DNA from: Candidatus Falkowiibacteriota bacterium
GTDB lineage: Bacteria; Patescibacteriota; Patescibacteriia; Patescibacteriales; UBA12465
Length of the DNA stretch: 5,285 nt
Direction of reading: 5' to 3'
Assembly (NCBI GenBank): GCA_026396945.1
Contig: JAPLVX010000066.1
Coordinates: 1 to 5,285, forward strand
The translations under genes and the position numbers were made by a program. Shown in pieces: positions 5,104 to 5,285 of this stretch (position 1 is the first letter of the stretch; every line of letters starts with the position of its first letter). The notes under the pieces are model-generated. The model was not told where the DNA came from, did no database searches, and saw only the letters and a list, made by a program, of their open reading frames with translations.

Positions 5104-5285
5104 TTAACGCTTTCTTATTATAATAAAAATTAGAAAACAAGTCAAAAATAAGCCTAGATATTTAAGCCAGGGGCTATTCGCCCTCCCGGTCGCTGGAATT
5201 AATACGCTTTTATTTGATAAATTCTTGTTATTAGGGGTTGGCGTGGCGGTTATTTTTAGCGCTCCGGCTATTTTTACTATATCTG
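5104..5285 (-). CDS. C-terminus of a probable sortase-anchored surface protein (5' end outside window)
   Basis: The minus strand is open from the right edge to tandem TAA stops (5106-5101) and encodes the last 59 residues of a protein. Its end has the three parts of a cell-wall sorting signal in order: an LPxTG-like motif IPATG (29-33), a hydrophobic segment (about 39-56, including YLGLFLTCFLIFIII) and a positive tail RKR (57-59). Upstream is a Thr/Pro/Asn-rich spacer with ITATPTPNN (11-19), as is common just before such anchors. Sortases cut between T and G and attach the protein to an envelope acceptor; the membrane segment alone could also hold it. The rest of the protein is not visible, so its function is unknown. 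It runs in the same direction as the lipoprotein gene, 71 bases upstream of it. The plus strand here is also open but has no usable start codon, so I prefer the minus-strand reading. Confidence 0.6.
   Translation of the reverse strand, partial: DIVKIAGALKITATPTPNNKNLSNKSVLIPATGRANSPWLKYLGLFLTCFLIFIIIRKR
5117..5145 (-). promoter_or_regulatory. Possible promoter of the lipoprotein gene
   Basis: On the minus strand, TTGACT (5145-5140) and TATAAT (5122-5117) are spaced by 17 bases. Transcription would start near 5110, giving a leader of about 78 bases. The site lies inside the membrane-segment codons of the upstream surface-protein gene. AT-rich coding DNA can give such matches by chance, so confidence is moderate. 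Confidence 0.5.

Noticed and set aside
5108..5285. Plus-strand open frame with hydrophobic content (for example LLLGVGVAVIF) running off the right edge
   Set aside because: It has no ATG, GTG or TTG start before the hydrophobic part, and the opposite strand gives a well-formed sorting signal with tandem stops. It cannot be fully excluded without more sequence.

Overview
The window looks like part of a small-genome bacterium of the Candidate Phyla Radiation (Patescibacteria, possibly Parcubacteria-like). This placement is an inference. It rests on the AT-rich, tightly packed DNA, on start codons that lack Shine-Dalgarno sites, and on the mix of proteins, including a thiol-oxidoreductase lipoprotein and a sortase-type surface protein. 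The standard bacterial code fits: every main reading frame runs uninterrupted, and the seven visible stop codons are all TAA or TAG.

Layout on the plus strand. Positions 1-1202 hold the C-terminal half of a RecQ-type DNA helicase whose N-terminus lies outside the window. A Trm9/ALKBH8-like SAM-dependent methyltransferase follows at 1269-1967. A near-consensus promoter at 1995-2024, with a perfect C/G-rich palindrome between its -35 and -10 boxes, then starts a new unit. That unit contains a CsoR/CstR-type sensor repressor (2033-2272), a thioredoxin with a WCMPC active site (2350-2682) and a Glu-type amino-acid dehydrogenase (2693-3919). It ends at a strong hairpin terminator (3995-4028). A 13-bp inverted repeat fills much of the gap between repressor and thioredoxin.

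Layout on the minus strand. A convergent pair faces the first unit. At the right edge (5104-5285) is the C-terminus of a probable cell-surface protein ending in an IPATG motif, a membrane segment and an RKR tail, which has the form of a sortase sorting signal. Downstream of it is a lipoprotein (4055-5032) with a lipobox and a DsbA/thioredoxin-like domain that has a CPFG active site. A possible promoter for the lipoprotein lies inside the end of the surface-protein gene.

How the parts fit. The most interesting unit is the autoregulated sensor-thioredoxin-dehydrogenase cluster. The repressor keeps both conserved cysteines but lacks the histidine copper ligand, so it resembles persulfide sensors (CstR) more than copper sensors (CsoR). 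Its transcript appears leaderless, and the putative operator lies inside the promoter. A thiol-based sensor controlling a cytoplasmic thioredoxin, beside an exported thiol oxidoreductase, suggests a local theme of sulfur and redox chemistry. The reason for including the dehydrogenase is unclear.
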